Positions 50,709 through 59,649 of a DNA stretch of 64,000 nucleotides are shown here, piece after piece. The DNA comes from Propionivibrio limicola (GTDB lineage: Bacteria > Pseudomonadota > Gammaproteobacteria > Burkholderiales > Rhodocyclaceae). The notes under the pieces were generated by a model. The model did not search any database. It was not told the DNA's origin and saw only the letters and a list, made by a program, of their open reading frames with translations. Location of the stretch: NCBI RefSeq assembly GCF_009469695.1, contig NZ_SSSR01000001.1, positions 1 to 64,000 of the forward strand, written 5' to 3'. How positions within the stretch are numbered: the stretch's first letter is position 1; every line of letters starts with the position of its first letter. The position numbers were made by a program, and so were the translations under genes.

Positions 50709-53700
50709 CTAAACAATCTGTTCGCGCATGCGCAACGCTTCTTCCATATCGACTTCCACGATGCGCGATACGCCGGATTCCTGCATGGTAACGCCAACCA
50801 ACTGCTCGGCCATCTCCATGGCGATCTTGTTGTGGCTGATAAAAAGAAACTGCGTGTTGGTCGACATGCGTCGAACCATCGCGCAAAAACGTTCGGTATT
50901 CGTATCGTCCAGCGGCGCGTCGACCTCGTCAAGCAGGCAGAACGGCGCCGGATTGAGCTGGAACATCGAAAACACGAGGGCAATCGCCGTCAGCGCCTTC
51001 TCGCCGCCGGACAGCAGGTGAATCGTCGAGTTTTTCTTGCCCGGCGGCTGCGCCATCACCTGCACGCCGGCGTCGAGGATTTCCTCGCCGGTCATGATCA
51101 GCTTCGCCTCACCGCCGCCGAAGAGCGTCGGAAAAAGCTGGCCGAAGTTGCGGTTGACCGTGTCGTAGGTCGACTGCAGCAGGTCGCGCGTTTCGCGGTC
51201 GATACGACGGATCGCATTTTCCAGCGTTTCCATCGCCTGCGTCAGATCCTCCAACTGCGCATCGAGGAAGCCTTTGCGCTCGCGCGCGGTCTCCAACTCT
51301 TCGAGCGCCGCAAGATTAACAGCGCCCAACGCTTCGATCGATCGTTGCAGCGAGGAAATCGAACTCTGCAACGCACCCGGCCGGACGCCCGCCATGTTTC
51401 CGGCGAGTTCGGCGGCCAGGCTCTGCTCGTCGGCCTGCGCCTCCTGCAACTGGGCGGCAAGCTGTTCGCAACTGAGACCAGCGGCCTGCTCCTTGAGCTT
51501 GAGTTCGCTGATCCGCTGGCGCAAGGGTTCGAGACTTTGCTCGATCTTCATGCGCTGCTCTTCCAGGCCGCGCAGTCCGCTCGTCGCCGCTTCGAGCGCA
51601 TCCCGCGCCGCCGCCAGCGCCTGTTCGCGCGCCACACGGTGATCGAGCGCCTCCTGCAATTTCGGTTCGAGGTCGTCGGCCTGCAGGGCGACGGCATTTT
51701 CCTCGCAGCGCGCCAGCTCTTCCTCAACGCGGCCGATCTGTTTGCGTGCCAGCGCCAAGTTGTTGGCAATCTCGGCGATTTTGGAACGGCACTCGCGCTG
51801 CGAGAATTGCGCCTCGCGCAAGTCGCGCTCGACGGCCGATACGCGCTCGCGCTCGTCGCGCAAGGTTCGCTCAATCTGTTCGAAACGTGCCATCGCCGCA
51901 CTGACGGCCTGCTGCTGAACGCGAATCTCTTCGCGCTGTTCCTCGATCGCCTCTTCGGCCACGAACAGGCGTTCGTTTTCGCTTTCTTCTTCCGCCGCCA
52001 TTTCTTCAAGCGTGGCGTCGATCTGCGCCTGCCGCTCGCGGAAGCGATCAAGCGCCTGCGAAAGCTTGAGCGTCTCGACCTGGATGGCGTGCGCCCGTTC
52101 CTGCAGTTCGTCGAGGCGGCGGCGCGCCTCTTTCTGCGCGAATTGAGCCTCTTCCATCGCCGCTTCGACCTCGCCCAGCCGCGCTTGCGTCAGTTCGAAG
52201 CGTTCATCGAGTGCGTCAATCGCTGCGCCGAGTTCCTCGATCTCGCGCTGCCGTTCGAGCAAACCGTGCTGCGCCGTATCGGGCGCGAACAGGGTCACGC
52301 TCTGGTGGCAGACGATGTCGCCACTCGGCGTTACGCAACAGGCGGAACCGGCGAGCGTTTCGCGAAGCGCCAGCGCGGTCGGCAAATCGGGAGCTGTATG
52401 CACCTCAGCCAGCCAGTCGTGCAGGATCGAAGCAAGCGCCGGATCATCGCAACGGACGCGGGCGGCCAGCCGCCCTTCCCCCGCTTCGGACGAGCGCCCC
52501 TCACCCGGCAGCAGAAGCGTCAGCTTGCCGGCCGGACGATCATTGCCCCACGCGGGATCGATGTGATCGGCCCGCAGCGCATTGATCCGCTCGCGCAACA
52601 CGGCTTCGACGGCATCTTCCCAGCCCGCGTCGACATGCAGCGATTTCCAGAGGGGGAAAGAACCATCCAGATGGTAGCGACGCAGCCACTCAGTCAGCTT
52701 GCCGTCGCCCTGTGTGCGTTTCTGCAATTGTTCGAGCGCGACACGTCGCGCATTCGCCTCGGCGCGTTCCTTTTGCGCCTGTTGAAGTTGCGTCAGGACG
52801 TCGCGCCGCTGCTGTTCGAGTTGCGGCAACTGAGCCTGCTTGTCCGCCAATTCCTCCTGGGCAAGCACAATGCGCTCGCGCAACTCGGCCAGTTCCTCCT
52901 GCTTGCCGTCGAATTCGGCCGTATCCGGCACCGGCAGGGCTTCCCGCTCCTGCACCAGACGTTCGCGCCGTCCGGCGATGATTTGCAGCGAGCGTTGCGC
53001 ATGACCGCGATTGGTCAGTTCAACCTGCAGCCGCTGATCGGCCTGCGCCAATACGCCGCGTTGCCGCTCAACCGCTTCCTGCGCCTCGGCATGCGCTTCC
53101 TCGGCCATCGGCAAACGCTCCTGCTGCGCGGCCAGACGCATCTCGCCCTGCTCGACGCGGTCGTCGGCAAGCAAGGAAAGCTCCTGCCAGCGCTCAAGAT
53201 CGCTCTCGAATTTTTCGAGCTGCGCCTGCCAATGGATCTGATCGTCCTGCAACTGCGTGAGTCGCGTTTCATATTCGCGCTGCGATTCGCGGCGATGGCG
53301 GATTTCGGCCTCAAGGCGCGCCACCTCGGCATTGGCGGTGAACAACTGGCTTTGCGCGTTGTGCAGTCCGTCGCTCGCCGAGAAATGGCTCTCGCGGGTT
53401 TCCTCGAGCCGGGCTTCGGTTTCGCGCAAGGCGGCTGTCTGCGCTTCGAGCTCATTGATGGCGCGCGCGACCTCTCCCGCCAGCCGGTCGCGTTCAGCCT
53501 GCGCCTCGTTGCGCCGCAACAGCCAAAGCAACTGCTGCTTGCGGGTCAGTTCGTCGTGGTATTCGCGGTACTGACGCGCCACAGCGGCCTGACTTTCGAG
53601 GCGCTCCATCTGGGTGCCGAGTTCGGTACGAATATCCTCAACGCGGGTCAGGTTCTCGCGCGTGTCGGCCAGACGCCCTTCCGTCTCCTTGCGCCGCTCC

Positions 53701-54221
53701 TTGTATTTGGTGACGCCGGCGGCTTCTTCGAGAAAGACGCGCAACTCCTCCGGCCGCGCCTCGATGATGCGGGAAATGGTGCCTTGCCCGATGATGGCGT
53801 AGGCGCGCGGTCCGAGGCCGGTGCCAAGAAAGAGGTCGGTAATATCCTTGCGCCGGACGTGCAGGTTGTTGATGTAGTACTCGGACTGGCCGTTACGCGT
53901 CAGCAGTCGCTTGACCGACAGCTCGGTGTATTGCGACCACTGGCCGGCGATGCGCCCGAGCGAGTTGTCGAACACCAGCTCGACCGAAGCACGCGACACC
54001 GGCTTGCGCGAACCGGACCCGTTGAAAATCACGTCCTGCATCGACTCGCCGCGCAGCTCGGACGCCTTTGATTCGCCGAGCACCCAGCGCACGGCATCCA
54101 TGACGTTCGATTTGCCGCAGCCGTTCGGCCCGACAACGCCGACCAATTGCCCCGGCAGGGCAATTGTCGTCGGATCGACAAACGACTTGAATCCGGCGAG
54201 TTTGAGTTTGGTCAGGCGCAT
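50709..54221 (-). CDS. smc: Chromosome segregation protein SMC
   Basis: 1170-aa chromosome condensation ATPase. Walker A is GPNGCGKSN at 31-39. Long coiled coils enclose a hinge near 520-660. The C-terminal head has the signature LLSGGEKALTAIALVFSMFQ and Walker B CLLDEVDAPLDDTN. Its N-terminus MRLTKLKLAGFKSFVDP is canonical. No Shine-Dalgarno precedes the ATG; instead a hairpin (54231-54249) ends 9 nt upstream. The antisense strand is open for more than 1000 codons, which is a GC-codon artefact. Confidence 0.97.
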   Translation of the reverse strand: MRLTKLKLAGFKSFVDPTTIALPGQLVGVVGPNGCGKSNVMDAVRWVLGESKASELRGESMQDVIFNGSGSRKPVSRASVELVFDNSLGRIAGQWSQYTELSVKRLLTRNGQSEYYINNLHVRRKDITDLFLGTGLGPRAYAIIGQGTISRIIEARPEELRVFLEEAAGVTKYKERRKETEGRLADTRENLTRVEDIRTELGTQMERLESQAAVARQYREYHDELTRKQQLLWLLRRNEAQAERDRLAGEVARAINELEAQTAALRETEARLEETRESHFSASDGLHNAQSQLFTANAEVARLEAEIRHRRESQREYETRLTQLQDDQIHWQAQLEKFESDLERWQELSLLADDRVEQGEMRLAAQQERLPMAEEAHAEAQEAVERQRGVLAQADQRLQVELTNRGHAQRSLQIIAGRRERLVQEREALPVPDTAEFDGKQEELAELRERIVLAQEELADKQAQLPQLEQQRRDVLTQLQQAQKERAEANARRVALEQLQKRTQGDGKLTEWLRRYHLDGSFPLWKSLHVDAGWEDAVEAVLRERINALRADHIDPAWGNDRPAGKLTLLLPGEGRSSEAGEGRLAARVRCDDPALASILHDWLAEVHTAPDLPTALALRETLAGSACCVTPSGDIVCHQSVTLFAPDTAQHGLLERQREIEELGAAIDALDERFELTQARLGEVEAAMEEAQFAQKEARRRLDELQERAHAIQVETLKLSQALDRFRERQAQIDATLEEMAAEEESENERLFVAEEAIEEQREEIRVQQQAVSAAMARFEQIERTLRDERERVSAVERDLREAQFSQRECRSKIAEIANNLALARKQIGRVEEELARCEENAVALQADDLEPKLQEALDHRVAREQALAAARDALEAATSGLRGLEEQRMKIEQSLEPLRQRISELKLKEQAAGLSCEQLAAQLQEAQADEQSLAAELAGNMAGVRPGALQSSISSLQRSIEALGAVNLAALEELETARERKGFLDAQLEDLTQAMETLENAIRRIDRETRDLLQSTYDTVNRNFGQLFPTLFGGGEAKLIMTGEEILDAGVQVMAQPPGKKNSTIHLLSGGEKALTAIALVFSMFQLNPAPFCLLDEVDAPLDDTNTERFCAMVRRMSTNTQFLFISHNKIAMEMAEQLVGVTMQESGVSRIVEVDMEEALRMREQIV

Positions 54222-54230
54222 GAAATAGAA

Positions 54231-54249
54231 CGCAGCCCTGTAGGCTGCG
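54231..54249 (-). promoter_or_regulatory. Hairpin immediately upstream of smc start
   Basis: CGCAGCC (54231-54237) and GGCTGCG (54243-54249) form a perfect 7-bp stem with a 5-nt loop, 9 nt before the smc ATG, where a ribosome-binding site would be expected. A second inverted repeat, CCAGTGC/GCACTGG (54275-54281 and 54301-54307), lies further up and could be an operator in the smc-queF divergent promoter region. Confidence 0.45.
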
Positions 54250-54321
54250 CGACTAAGGTTCCGTAATCACTGTACCAGTGCTTCATTCATGTATGACAGG
54301 GCACTGGCACGTTTGGGCGCC

Positions 54322-54327
54322 TATAAT
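54322..54327 (+). promoter_or_regulatory. Putative queF -10 box
   Basis: A perfect TATAAT, 68 bp before the queF ATG, in the region divergent from smc. No matching -35 hexamer is present at 16-18 bp, so activity or activator dependence is uncertain. Confidence 0.35.
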
Positions 54328-54395
54328 ATCATTTTGCTTTTCTGCCTTTACGAATCTTGAACACTCACGGATTCCAATCCTTTTCCCACTCAATT

Positions 54396-54815
54396 ATGTC
54401 GACCCAACCTTCCAAGACGCTTGAAACCTTCCCGAACCCGGCTCCACATCGCGATTTCCACATACATATGGAAATTCCGGAATTCACCTGCCTGTGCCCG
54501 AAAACCGGGCAACCGGATTTCGCCACGCTGATCCTCGATTACATTCCGGAACAGACCTGCGTCGAACTGAAGAGTCTCAAGCTCTATGTCTGGTCGTTCC
54601 GCGAGGAAGGCTGCTTCCATGAGGACGTCACCAACCGCATCCTCGACGATCTGGTCAAGGCCACGCAACCGCGCTTCATGCGCCTGACCGCCAAATTCTT
54701 CGTGCGCGGCGGCATCTTCACCAACGTCGTCGCCGAGCATCGCGCCGCGGGCTGGACGCTGCAACCGCGCGTCGAACTCGCGCAATTCGATACCCAATCC
54801 AACACCCGAGGCTGA
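54396..54815 (+). CDS. queF: NADPH-dependent 7-cyano-7-deazaguanine reductase QueF (short type)
   Basis: Reduces preQ0 to preQ1 in queuosine synthesis. 139 aa from ATG 54396, the unimodular form. The active-site Cys34 and Asp41 are in [11 protein letters not shown], the QueF motif ELKSLKLY is at 58-65, and FHED (74-77) holds the substrate-binding Glu. The upstream in-frame TTG at 54357 adds residues without family support. Confidence 0.95.
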   Translation: MSTQPSKTLETFPNPAPHRDFHIHMEIPEFTCLCPKTGQPDFATLILDYIPEQTCVELKSLKLYVWSFREEGCFHEDVTNRILDDLVKATQPRFMRLTAKFFVRGGIFTNVVAEHRAAGWTLQPRVELAQFDTQSNTRG

Positions 54816-54820
54816 TTAAC

Positions 54821-55540
54821 ATGAGCAACTCCACCGAACCGCAAGCCCAACTCGACGACGCGCTCCTTGACCGCCTCGAAAACCTTCTCGACGAACCGGC
54901 GCTCGACGAAGCCATGCGCCTTGACGAAATCCAGGGCTACCTGTGCGCGGCACTGTCCGGTCCGCAACCGATCCCGGAAGATGACCGCCTGATCGACATT
55001 CTCGGCAGCGAAGAAGCCCTCGACAGCGATGCAGGAAGAGAAGCGGCAGAAATCATCAACCAGTTCGCCACCGCGCTCGAAGCCGAAATGGCCGCCGGCG
55101 AGCCCCCCGTCCTGCTTCTCTATCCCAAGAACGAAAGCGAAGACAGCCCGAGCGATTACGAGCCGTGGTGCCAAGCGTATCTGAGCGCCGTCGATCAGGC
55201 CGAAGAAGACTGGTTCGAAGCGTTGGAGAACGGAAATTCGGAAGACGCCGAAGACGAAATGGCCTACCTCGACGAACGGCTGTTCCCGATGATGGTCCTT
55301 ACCGGCGAGGCCGAAACTGCCGCCACGGAACACGGCGAAGAGTGGCCGGAAGGCGAAGAGCGTGCCGAGATGGAAAACGAATGCGAGGAAACGCTGCCGC
55401 AGGCCGTGACCGACATTTACCGTTTCTGGCTGGCCAAGCGTGGCGTCGGCACCATTCAGCGCGAAACGCCGAAGGTTGGACGCAACGATCCGTGCCCTTG
55501 CGGCAGCGGAAAGAAATTCAAGCAGTGTTGCGGGAACTGA
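54821..55540 (+). CDS. UPF0149 (YecA-like) protein with C-terminal SEC-C zinc motif
   Basis: 239 aa, strongly acidic. The N-terminal region ([18 protein letters not shown]) resembles the YgfB/YecA UPF0149 domain. The last 20 residues are a SEC-C motif, [15 protein letters not shown], with Cys225, Cys227 and Cys236/237 as the zinc ligands, as in SecA. SEC-C proteins of this type may bind ribosomes or SecB-like partners, but function is unknown. It begins 5 bp after queF and may be co-transcribed. Confidence 0.85.
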   Translation: MSNSTEPQAQLDDALLDRLENLLDEPALDEAMRLDEIQGYLCAALSGPQPIPEDDRLIDILGSEEALDSDAGREAAEIINQFATALEAEMAAGEPPVLLLYPKNESEDSPSDYEPWCQAYLSAVDQAEEDWFEALENGNSEDAEDEMAYLDERLFPMMVLTGEAETAATEHGEEWPEGEERAEMENECEETLPQAVTDIYRFWLAKRGVGTIQRETPKVGRNDPCPCGSGKKFKQCCGN

Positions 55541-55566
55541 AATCGCGCTGACTTGATGGCCAGATC

Positions 55567-56214
55567 ATGATGACCGTTTTCGCCCCCAAGGAAATTCGGC
55601 CGCAACGTTCGCGGGCGTCCCTCTCTAAATTGCTGAGCACGTTGGCAGTTTGCGCGGCGGCGACGGTGTTTTCCGCCTGCAGTCCGAAAGACGACGCGAA
55701 CGAGCCGGTGGTGGTCAACGGTGATGTTTTCCCCATCGCCGAGCCCGCGCTTTCCAAGGCCGTCATCGAAGACAACCTGAAACAGGTTCGGAAACTGCTG
55801 GATGAAGGGGCCGATGTGCAGACCAAGGACGCGCTGGGTCGGACCCCCCTTCACATGGCAGCTTTCTACGGCCGCGCCAAATCCACGGAAATGCTGATTG
55901 CCGCAGGAGCCGACATTGAGGCACGCGACGGCGTTGGCATGACTCCACTGCACATCGCCACGATTTCGAGCGGTCGTCAGCATGTCCGGCTGTTGCTCAA
56001 CCACAAGGCAGACATTCAAGCCAAGACGGATTCCGGTCAAACAGCGCTCCATCTCGCGGCGTCGACCGGTCAGCCGAAACTCTCCAAGCTGCTTATCGAT
56101 CGTGGCGCGGATCCGCAAGCCAAGGACGCCAACGACAAGACGCCACTGTTCTACGCGAAGCAGAACAAGCATCCGCAAACCACCGCCCTGCTTCAAAAGT
56201 ACGGGAAAGAATAG
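55567..56214 (+). CDS. Ankyrin-repeat lipoprotein
   Basis: 215 aa. A basic n-region and hydrophobic stretch lead to lipobox FSAC (35-38), predicting lipidation at Cys38. Four ankyrin repeats follow from about 65 (GRTPLHMAAFYGRAKSTEML, GMTPLHIATISSG, GQTALHLAASTGQPKLSKLL, DKTPLFYAKQNKHP). It is probably periplasmic, anchored in the inner or outer membrane. The binding partner is unknown. It lies 26 bp after the SEC-C gene. Confidence 0.85.
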   Translation: MMTVFAPKEIRPQRSRASLSKLLSTLAVCAAATVFSACSPKDDANEPVVVNGDVFPIAEPALSKAVIEDNLKQVRKLLDEGADVQTKDALGRTPLHMAAFYGRAKSTEMLIAAGADIEARDGVGMTPLHIATISSGRQHVRLLLNHKADIQAKTDSGQTALHLAASTGQPKLSKLLIDRGADPQAKDANDKTPLFYAKQNKHPQTTALLQKYGKE

Positions 56215-56235
56215 GGACCGGCGAAAAGCCGATCC
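56214..56235. terminator. Possible bidirectional terminator between ankyrin gene and lexA
   Basis: GGGACCGGC, GAAAA and GCCGATCCC form a stem with one C-A mismatch, beginning at the ankyrin stop codon. Tails are T-rich but short on both strands (TCTTG on plus, TATTCTTT on minus). Confidence 0.4.
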
Positions 56236-56297
56236 CTCTTGCAAACTCCTGTTCCTGAAACCACAGCCCTACGCCCGGCCGCACCCTTCGCCAGTCC

Positions 56298-56897
56298 TCA
56301 CATCGCCTCGCCACGAATGAGACCAACGGCGATGCCTTCGATCACCAGCGGCTGCTCGCTGGTGTCAACGACGATTGGTTCGAAATCCGGGTTCTCGGCG
56401 ATCAGTTCGACAACGCTGCCTTTCTGCTGGAAGCGCTTGACCGTCACATCATCGTCGAGTCGCGCCACGACAATCTGACCATTGCGCGCTTCGCCGCAAC
56501 GATGCACGGCCAGCAAATCGCCCTCCAGAATGCCGGCATTGATCATCGACAAGCCGCGCACGCGCAGCAGGAAGTCGGCCCGCGGCTTGAACAGACTGGC
56601 ATCAACCGCGTAACGTCCCTGCACATTCTCCACCGCTAGAATCGGGCTTCCAGCCGCGACGCTGCCGATCAACGGCAAGCCGAGTTGCTCGACAAGCCGG
56701 ATGCCGCGCGCCGAACCGGGCTCCAGCACGATGATGCCCTTTTTGGCGAGCGCCTTGAGGTGCTCCTCCGCCGCGTTGTGCGAGGCAAAACCGAACGCAT
56801 TGGCAATCTCGGCCCGGGTGGGTGGCGCCCCCAACACCTCAAGGGAAGTCTTGATGAAATCGAGGATTTCCTGCTGCCGGGGCGTGAGTTTGATCAT
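56298..56897 (-). CDS. lexA: LexA repressor
   Basis: SOS repressor that autocleaves when bound to the RecA filament. 199 aa from ATG 56897 ([15 protein letters not shown]), the canonical start; the longer frame would cover the SOS box. The winged helix is at about 1-70. The cleavage bond is Ala82-Gly83 (SVAAGSP) and the catalytic dyad is Ser117 (RGLSM) with Lys154 (VTVKRF). A perfect LexA box 30 bp upstream implies autoregulation. Confidence 0.97.
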   Translation of the reverse strand: MIKLTPRQQEILDFIKTSLEVLGAPPTRAEIANAFGFASHNAAEEHLKALAKKGIIVLEPGSARGIRLVEQLGLPLIGSVAAGSPILAVENVQGRYAVDASLFKPRADFLLRVRGLSMINAGILEGDLLAVHRCGEARNGQIVVARLDDDVTVKRFQQKGSVVELIAENPDFEPIVVDTSEQPLVIEGIAVGLIRGEAM

Positions 56898-56926
56898 GGC
56901 GCGCGCTGAATCGATTGACGAAATGG

Positions 56927-56942
56927 CTGTATTTTTATACAG
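56927..56942 (-). promoter_or_regulatory. LexA (SOS) box upstream of lexA
   Basis: CTGTATTTTTATACAG matches the consensus CTGT-N8-ACAG exactly, with the AT-rich core of strong E. coli-type boxes. On the minus strand it contains TATAAA, so LexA binding would cover the -10 region. It lies 30 bp upstream of the lexA ATG. Confidence 0.9.
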
Positions 56943-56968
56943 CCAACCATCGGAACGCAAGCCCTGGA

Positions 56969-57472
56969 TTAAAACCGGTTTTCGCCCAGGCGCTTCAGGT
57001 CGGCGTCCCGCAAGGCCACCAAGCGTGGCTCGCCGTCCGGTCCGACGCGAAACTCGCCGTAGCGTGCCAGCCGGTAACGCGGCTCACCCCCCTCCTGAAA
57101 GAAGAAGGCGTTGGTCGCGATTCGCACCTGATGGTTGCGAACACGGTAACGAATCGCCATTTCATCGTCGGCCGGCGCCGAATCCGCCGCCGGCAAACCG
57201 GGCTCGGTGCGAACCAGCGAAGCCACGCCGTTCGCGTCGAGTCGCAACACGGCATAACCATCCGCACGCGACCAATGCGAGCCGATTTCGTTATTCAGTG
57301 CATAGTTGAGCGCCATGTAATCGCCTTGCATCAGCGAACGGGGATCGACCGGCGCGAGTTCAAGCAAGACGGTACGCCCTTCGGCCAGGATTCGCTCATT
57401 CGACCAGACGCCCCAGCCGGCGCCGCCCAAGACAATCGCCAGCCCCAGCCAGATCAGTATCGACCGCTTCAT
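56969..57472 (-). CDS. GDYXXLXY domain membrane-anchored protein
   Basis: 167 aa from ATG 57472, with GGAG upstream. An N-terminal transmembrane segment (about 5-22) precedes an extracytoplasmic domain whose motif [13 protein letters not shown] fits the GDYxxLxY family. Function is unknown; the family is regularly encoded after DUF4401 and DUF2157 membrane proteins, as here. It overlaps the DUF4401 stop by 4 bp. Confidence 0.85.
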   Translation of the reverse strand: MKRSILIWLGLAIVLGGAGWGVWSNERILAEGRTVLLELAPVDPRSLMQGDYMALNYALNNEIGSHWSRADGYAVLRLDANGVASLVRTEPGLPAADSAPADDEMAIRYRVRNHQVRIATNAFFFQEGGEPRYRLARYGEFRVGPDGEPRLVALRDADLKRLGENRF

Positions 57473-58527
57473 TTCTGATCTCCTTTCAAGCCGACAAGCC
57501 ACCGTACCGACAACAGCAAAACACCGCCGAGAACCATGAGGCCGGACTTGTCGAGAAGCGTCAATTGCAGGTCGTAGTAAAACCGCCCGACGCCCCAAAC
57601 CAGCACGACACCACCCAATGCCAGCAACCAGCGATGCCCGCGCGCAAATCCGAACAGCAGCACGAGCATCCCCATGCCGATGGCCGGCGCCCGCCACGTC
57701 AGCCCGATCACGGCCAGCATCAGCACGGCGGCGAGAACATGGTTCCACGCCGTCAAAGCCGGCCGCGCCGGTACGGCCAGGGAAATCACGTTGACCGCGC
57801 ATACCGCTGCAAGCGGATAAACACCGCCATAAGCACCGATCCCGCGCAGGGGCATGCTGAAATCCAGGAAAAGGCCGAGCGATCCACCCAATACAACCAG
57901 CATCAGGCCGGTTGCCAGTGCGTAAAGCGCTTCACTCTGGAAACTTGCCTGCCAGCGCGATTCCGACAACCACAAAGCACTTACGGCCGCCCAGTAAAGC
58001 GGCGGCCAGAACGCCGCAAATTCGGGTGCAAGCAGCTTGTTGAAGGACACCAACAGACAGCCGCCGAACATCAGCGCCGACACGATGCGGTGCGGCATCC
58101 ACCTCACCCACAGCAACATGAAACTCTCGAACAGAGCCACCATCGCCAAGGCAATACCGCGCTCATGGGAAGAAGTTTCCATGGTGCCGACCAGCAATGC
58201 GCCATGCCCCGCCAGACTGGCAACCAACAGAAACTGGCGCCACACCGGGCTTCCCGCCATCACCTCTTTACGGCCCATCAGCGCCCCGGTCGCGCCGATA
58301 ATCAGCACGCCGACGACGAACCACGCCTCCGCCGAATCGATCAACGGGGCTGCGCCAACACCAAGGAACAGCAGCAGAAACAAAGCCGACAGCCAGCCGC
58401 CGGCCATTTGCAACGCCAACACCCACGGAGAAAGGTCGTGCCCAGCGTCTGCCTCGGCAAACACATCGCCGGTATCGCCTTGCAGATACCCTTCCGCCCG
58501 CAGCTGCTCCAGAACACGCTCAAGCAT
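57469..58527 (-). CDS. DUF4401 multispanning membrane protein
   Basis: 352 aa from ATG 58527 (MLERVLEQLRAEGYL). A short soluble N-terminus is followed by about ten to twelve hydrophobic helices (e.g. LSALFLLLFLGVG, VLAAVLMLAVIGLTW, SGLMVLGGVLLLSVRWL). No catalytic motif is seen. It sits between DUF2157 (8-bp overlap) and the GDYXXLXY gene (4-bp overlap), so the three are probably translated together as one membrane complex (inference). Confidence 0.8.
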   Translation of the reverse strand: MLERVLEQLRAEGYLQGDTGDVFAEADAGHDLSPWVLALQMAGGWLSALFLLLFLGVGAAPLIDSAEAWFVVGVLIIGATGALMGRKEVMAGSPVWRQFLLVASLAGHGALLVGTMETSSHERGIALAMVALFESFMLLWVRWMPHRIVSALMFGGCLLVSFNKLLAPEFAAFWPPLYWAAVSALWLSESRWQASFQSEALYALATGLMLVVLGGSLGLFLDFSMPLRGIGAYGGVYPLAAVCAVNVISLAVPARPALTAWNHVLAAVLMLAVIGLTWRAPAIGMGMLVLLFGFARGHRWLLALGGVVLVWGVGRFYYDLQLTLLDKSGLMVLGGVLLLSVRWLVGLKGDQK

Positions 58528-59551
58528 GATGTTTCTCCCCGACGCCCACCATCCCGGCCTCGGACCAGTGGCGCAAGACCCGCCGCAGCCACACCGCCGC
58601 AACAGCCGTCATCGCGGCAACCGAAATGCCCAGCATAAAAAACGCGGCCATTCCGTCCCGCCAGAACTGATCGGACAACCCGTCGATCAACCCGGCCGTA
58701 AGCACCACAATCGCCGACAGCGCCCCGAACACCAAAGGCACAATGTCGCGCCGATGCTGACTGTAAAACCAGAACGTCGCCGCCAGCCAGGGCACATAAA
58801 CCAGCGGCACATACGGCATCGCATTCCAGTGCGTCCCGCTACCGAGAAACCACCAACTCACTCCAAGCGTCGTTCCCGCGACGGCGGAAAAAGCAGCGAT
58901 CAGGCGCGGCGCGTAAGCCGCACGCATCCAGACAATGCGCGGCCACAACGCTTCCCACAGCGCGAGCGCCAGCGCATTGACGAGCAGTGGCGCCCAGAAC
59001 ATTGCATCGTTGAAGAAGAAAAACACCCAGACGTCGAGCCGCCCGACCAGAAACACCGTCAGCGCCGTATTCACCAGCACCAGCCAGAACAGCCAGAGCC
59101 ACGGCGCACGCCCGGCCACCACCCAGGGCAGCGTCAGCACGGCCCAGCCGGCAAACAACAGTTCACTATCGGCACCGGTCTGGTAAATCTGGCCGATCAC
59201 CGCCAGCAACACACCGGCCAACACCACCCCGGACGCGAGCCAGGCCTTGCCTTCGGCGCGATCGACACCGACCAGCACCGCACGCGAAGCGGCCACGATC
59301 AACGGCAGCGAAACCAGCGCCATCTTCTGGAATCGGTGCAATCCGGTCCAGTTGAATGCAAAGAAGAAGATGATCCCGGCGAGGATCAACAACGCGCCAC
59401 CGCCCAGCAAAAGACGGTCGACAAACCGATGCCAGCGTTCGGCATCGGGCAACACCCCACACCGCTGCAGACCGATTTCAAGCCCTGTGGATGACAACTG
59501 ACCAGAATGCGCCAACGATTGCAGATAGCGCCGCAATGACGACTGCCCCAT
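58520..59551 (-). CDS. DUF2157 multispanning membrane protein
   Basis: 343 aa from ATG 59551, with GGGGA before it. The N-terminal ~45 residues are soluble (LQSLAHSGQLSSTGLEIGLQ), and the DUF2157 hydrophobic core begins DRLLLGGGALLILAGIIFFF. About ten membrane helices. First gene of the DUF2157-DUF4401-GDYXXLXY trio. Function unknown. Confidence 0.82.
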   Translation of the reverse strand: MGQSSLRRYLQSLAHSGQLSSTGLEIGLQRCGVLPDAERWHRFVDRLLLGGGALLILAGIIFFFAFNWTGLHRFQKMALVSLPLIVAASRAVLVGVDRAEGKAWLASGVVLAGVLLAVIGQIYQTGADSELLFAGWAVLTLPWVVAGRAPWLWLFWLVLVNTALTVFLVGRLDVWVFFFFNDAMFWAPLLVNALALALWEALWPRIVWMRAAYAPRLIAAFSAVAGTTLGVSWWFLGSGTHWNAMPYVPLVYVPWLAATFWFYSQHRRDIVPLVFGALSAIVVLTAGLIDGLSDQFWRDGMAAFFMLGISVAAMTAVAAVWLRRVLRHWSEAGMVGVGEKHHA

Positions 59552-59649
59552 GCTTTTCCCCAAGCGAAAAGGCCGAAACTACGAACCCGCCGCGGCCTGG
59601 TGCCAGCGCCGTCGATCCCCAGGCGTGGATATCGACGGCGTAGCCCGAA

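Noticed and set aside
50832-54071. Plus-strand open frame of 1079 codons opposite smc
   Set aside because: Smc on the minus strand has full ATPase motifs and synteny; the antisense frame is Arg/Leu/Gln-rich with no domain, a codon-bias shadow.
54357-54395. Upstream TTG start for QueF
   Set aside because: It adds 13 residues absent from the family, and the ATG at 54396 gives the usual N-terminus.
57565-59494. Long His/Gln/Pro-rich plus-strand frames opposite the DUF4401/DUF2157 genes
   Set aside because: Low-complexity antisense of hydrophobic membrane proteins; the minus frames have overlaps, ribosome-binding sites and family matches.
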